DNA of 64,000 bases from Segatella copri (lineage in GTDB: Bacteria; Bacteroidota; Bacteroidia; Bacteroidales; Bacteroidaceae): the NCBI RefSeq assembly GCF_026015295.1, contig NZ_JAPDUW010000001.1, positions 2,403,501-2,467,500 on the forward strand, written 5' to 3'. Within the stretch, counting starts at the first letter, position 1, and every line of letters begins with the position of its first letter. A model generated the notes under the pieces. That model was not told the origin of the DNA and did not search any database. It was given only the letters and a program-made list of their open reading frames with translations. This document shows, one piece after another, positions 63,877-64,000 of this stretch. A program made the translations under genes and the position numbers.

Positions 63877-64000
63877 ATGAGAAAAGGACCTTATTATACA
63901 GAAGACATTCTCGTAGAGAAGATGCAGAGCGGCGAATACGGTTGGCTTGATTATGTGAACCATTTCAGTGAGGAATGGCAGAACGAGTATCAAGAATACT
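63877..64000 (+). CDS. ICE gene, partial at window edge
   Basis: ATG at 63877, 26 bp after the previous stop; 41 codons visible (MRKGPYYTEDILVEKM..., then GWLDYVNHFSEEW). Open to the end of the window. Not identified. Confidence 0.55.
   Translation, partial: MRKGPYYTEDILVEKMQSGEYGWLDYVNHFSEEWQNEYQEY

Larger units (their letters stand above)
1..64000. mobile_element. integrative and conjugative element, partial, with nested insertions
   Basis: Seen: a tyrosine integrase at the left edge, replication/maintenance genes at 22-25 kb, a contiguous Bacteroidetes-type type IV secretion operon at 26.8-42.8 kb, a cargo zone with tetQ, and further ICE-type genes (M23 peptidase, DUF4099/DUF3945-like protein) to the right edge. 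An exact 26-bp repeat upstream of both the tra operon and the right-end operon ties the two flanks of the cargo zone to one element. Inferred: this is one ICE disrupted by an IME, three IS elements and at least two deletions. No relaxase belonging to the ICE itself is visible, so the element probably continues beyond 64000. No ICE attachment site is in the window. Confidence 0.8.

Overview
The window looks like Bacteroidales DNA, most likely Prevotella/Segatella or a close relative. The evidence is Bacteroidota promoters (TTTG-like box, about 20 bp, TAnnTTTG), SusC/TonB-type outer-membrane proteins, lipoproteins with CSSDDD after the lipobox, a Tra-type conjugation apparatus, and tetQ. Nearly everything reads as one integrative and conjugative element (ICE) that runs off both ends and has been repeatedly invaded by other elements. 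I see no rRNA, tRNA or CRISPR array.

Region 1 (1-21.3 kb): a nested element. The ICE tyrosine integrase starts at the left edge and is cut after residue 441 (position 1330). Its missing 54 C-terminal residues, with the catalytic His/Arg and Tyr, lie in the same frame at 21107-21271. The 19.8 kb between is a mobilizable element (IME). It holds an outer-membrane barrel protein and three small exported proteins, then a heme-acquisition operon (TonB receptor, HmuY-like lipoprotein, two paralogous membrane proteins, a PepSY membrane protein). A mobilization block follows (coiled-coil membrane protein, MOBP relaxase, MobC-like and DUF3408-like proteins, candidate oriT), then two excisionase-like HTH proteins and two tandem IntDOT-like recombinases at the right end.

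Region 2 (21.3-26.6 kb): ICE maintenance genes: a frameshifted gene, an HTH protein, a RepA-like ATPase, a primase-like protein, and an AbiEi/AbiEii-type toxin-antitoxin pair.

Region 3 (26.8-42.8 kb): a 16 kb conjugation operon: two VirB2-like small proteins, TraF-like, VirB4 ATPase (TraG), several exported proteins, TraJ/K/L/M/N, the coupling ATPase, and a lysozyme.

Region 4 (42.8-62.3 kb): a mosaic cargo zone. It has three 23-bp-period repeats, a long leader with a terminator before an orphan UpxY/NusG-like antiterminator, an IS630-type element just upstream of tetQ, tetQ, and a 53-codon remnant of rteA. A more GC-rich RND efflux operon follows, then a truncated nuclease gene, an ISAon1-type element, and the tail of an aryl-polyene/flexirubin-like lipid cluster (truncated MMPL-acyltransferase, esterase, ACP, adenylate ligase) whose last gene is split by an IS1380-type element.

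Region 5 (62.3-64 kb): ICE genes resume (M23 peptidase, DUF4099/DUF3945-like protein, a partial gene). An exact 26-bp sequence lies upstream of both this operon and the conjugation operon, at the same 85-bp distance from the end of the -7 box.
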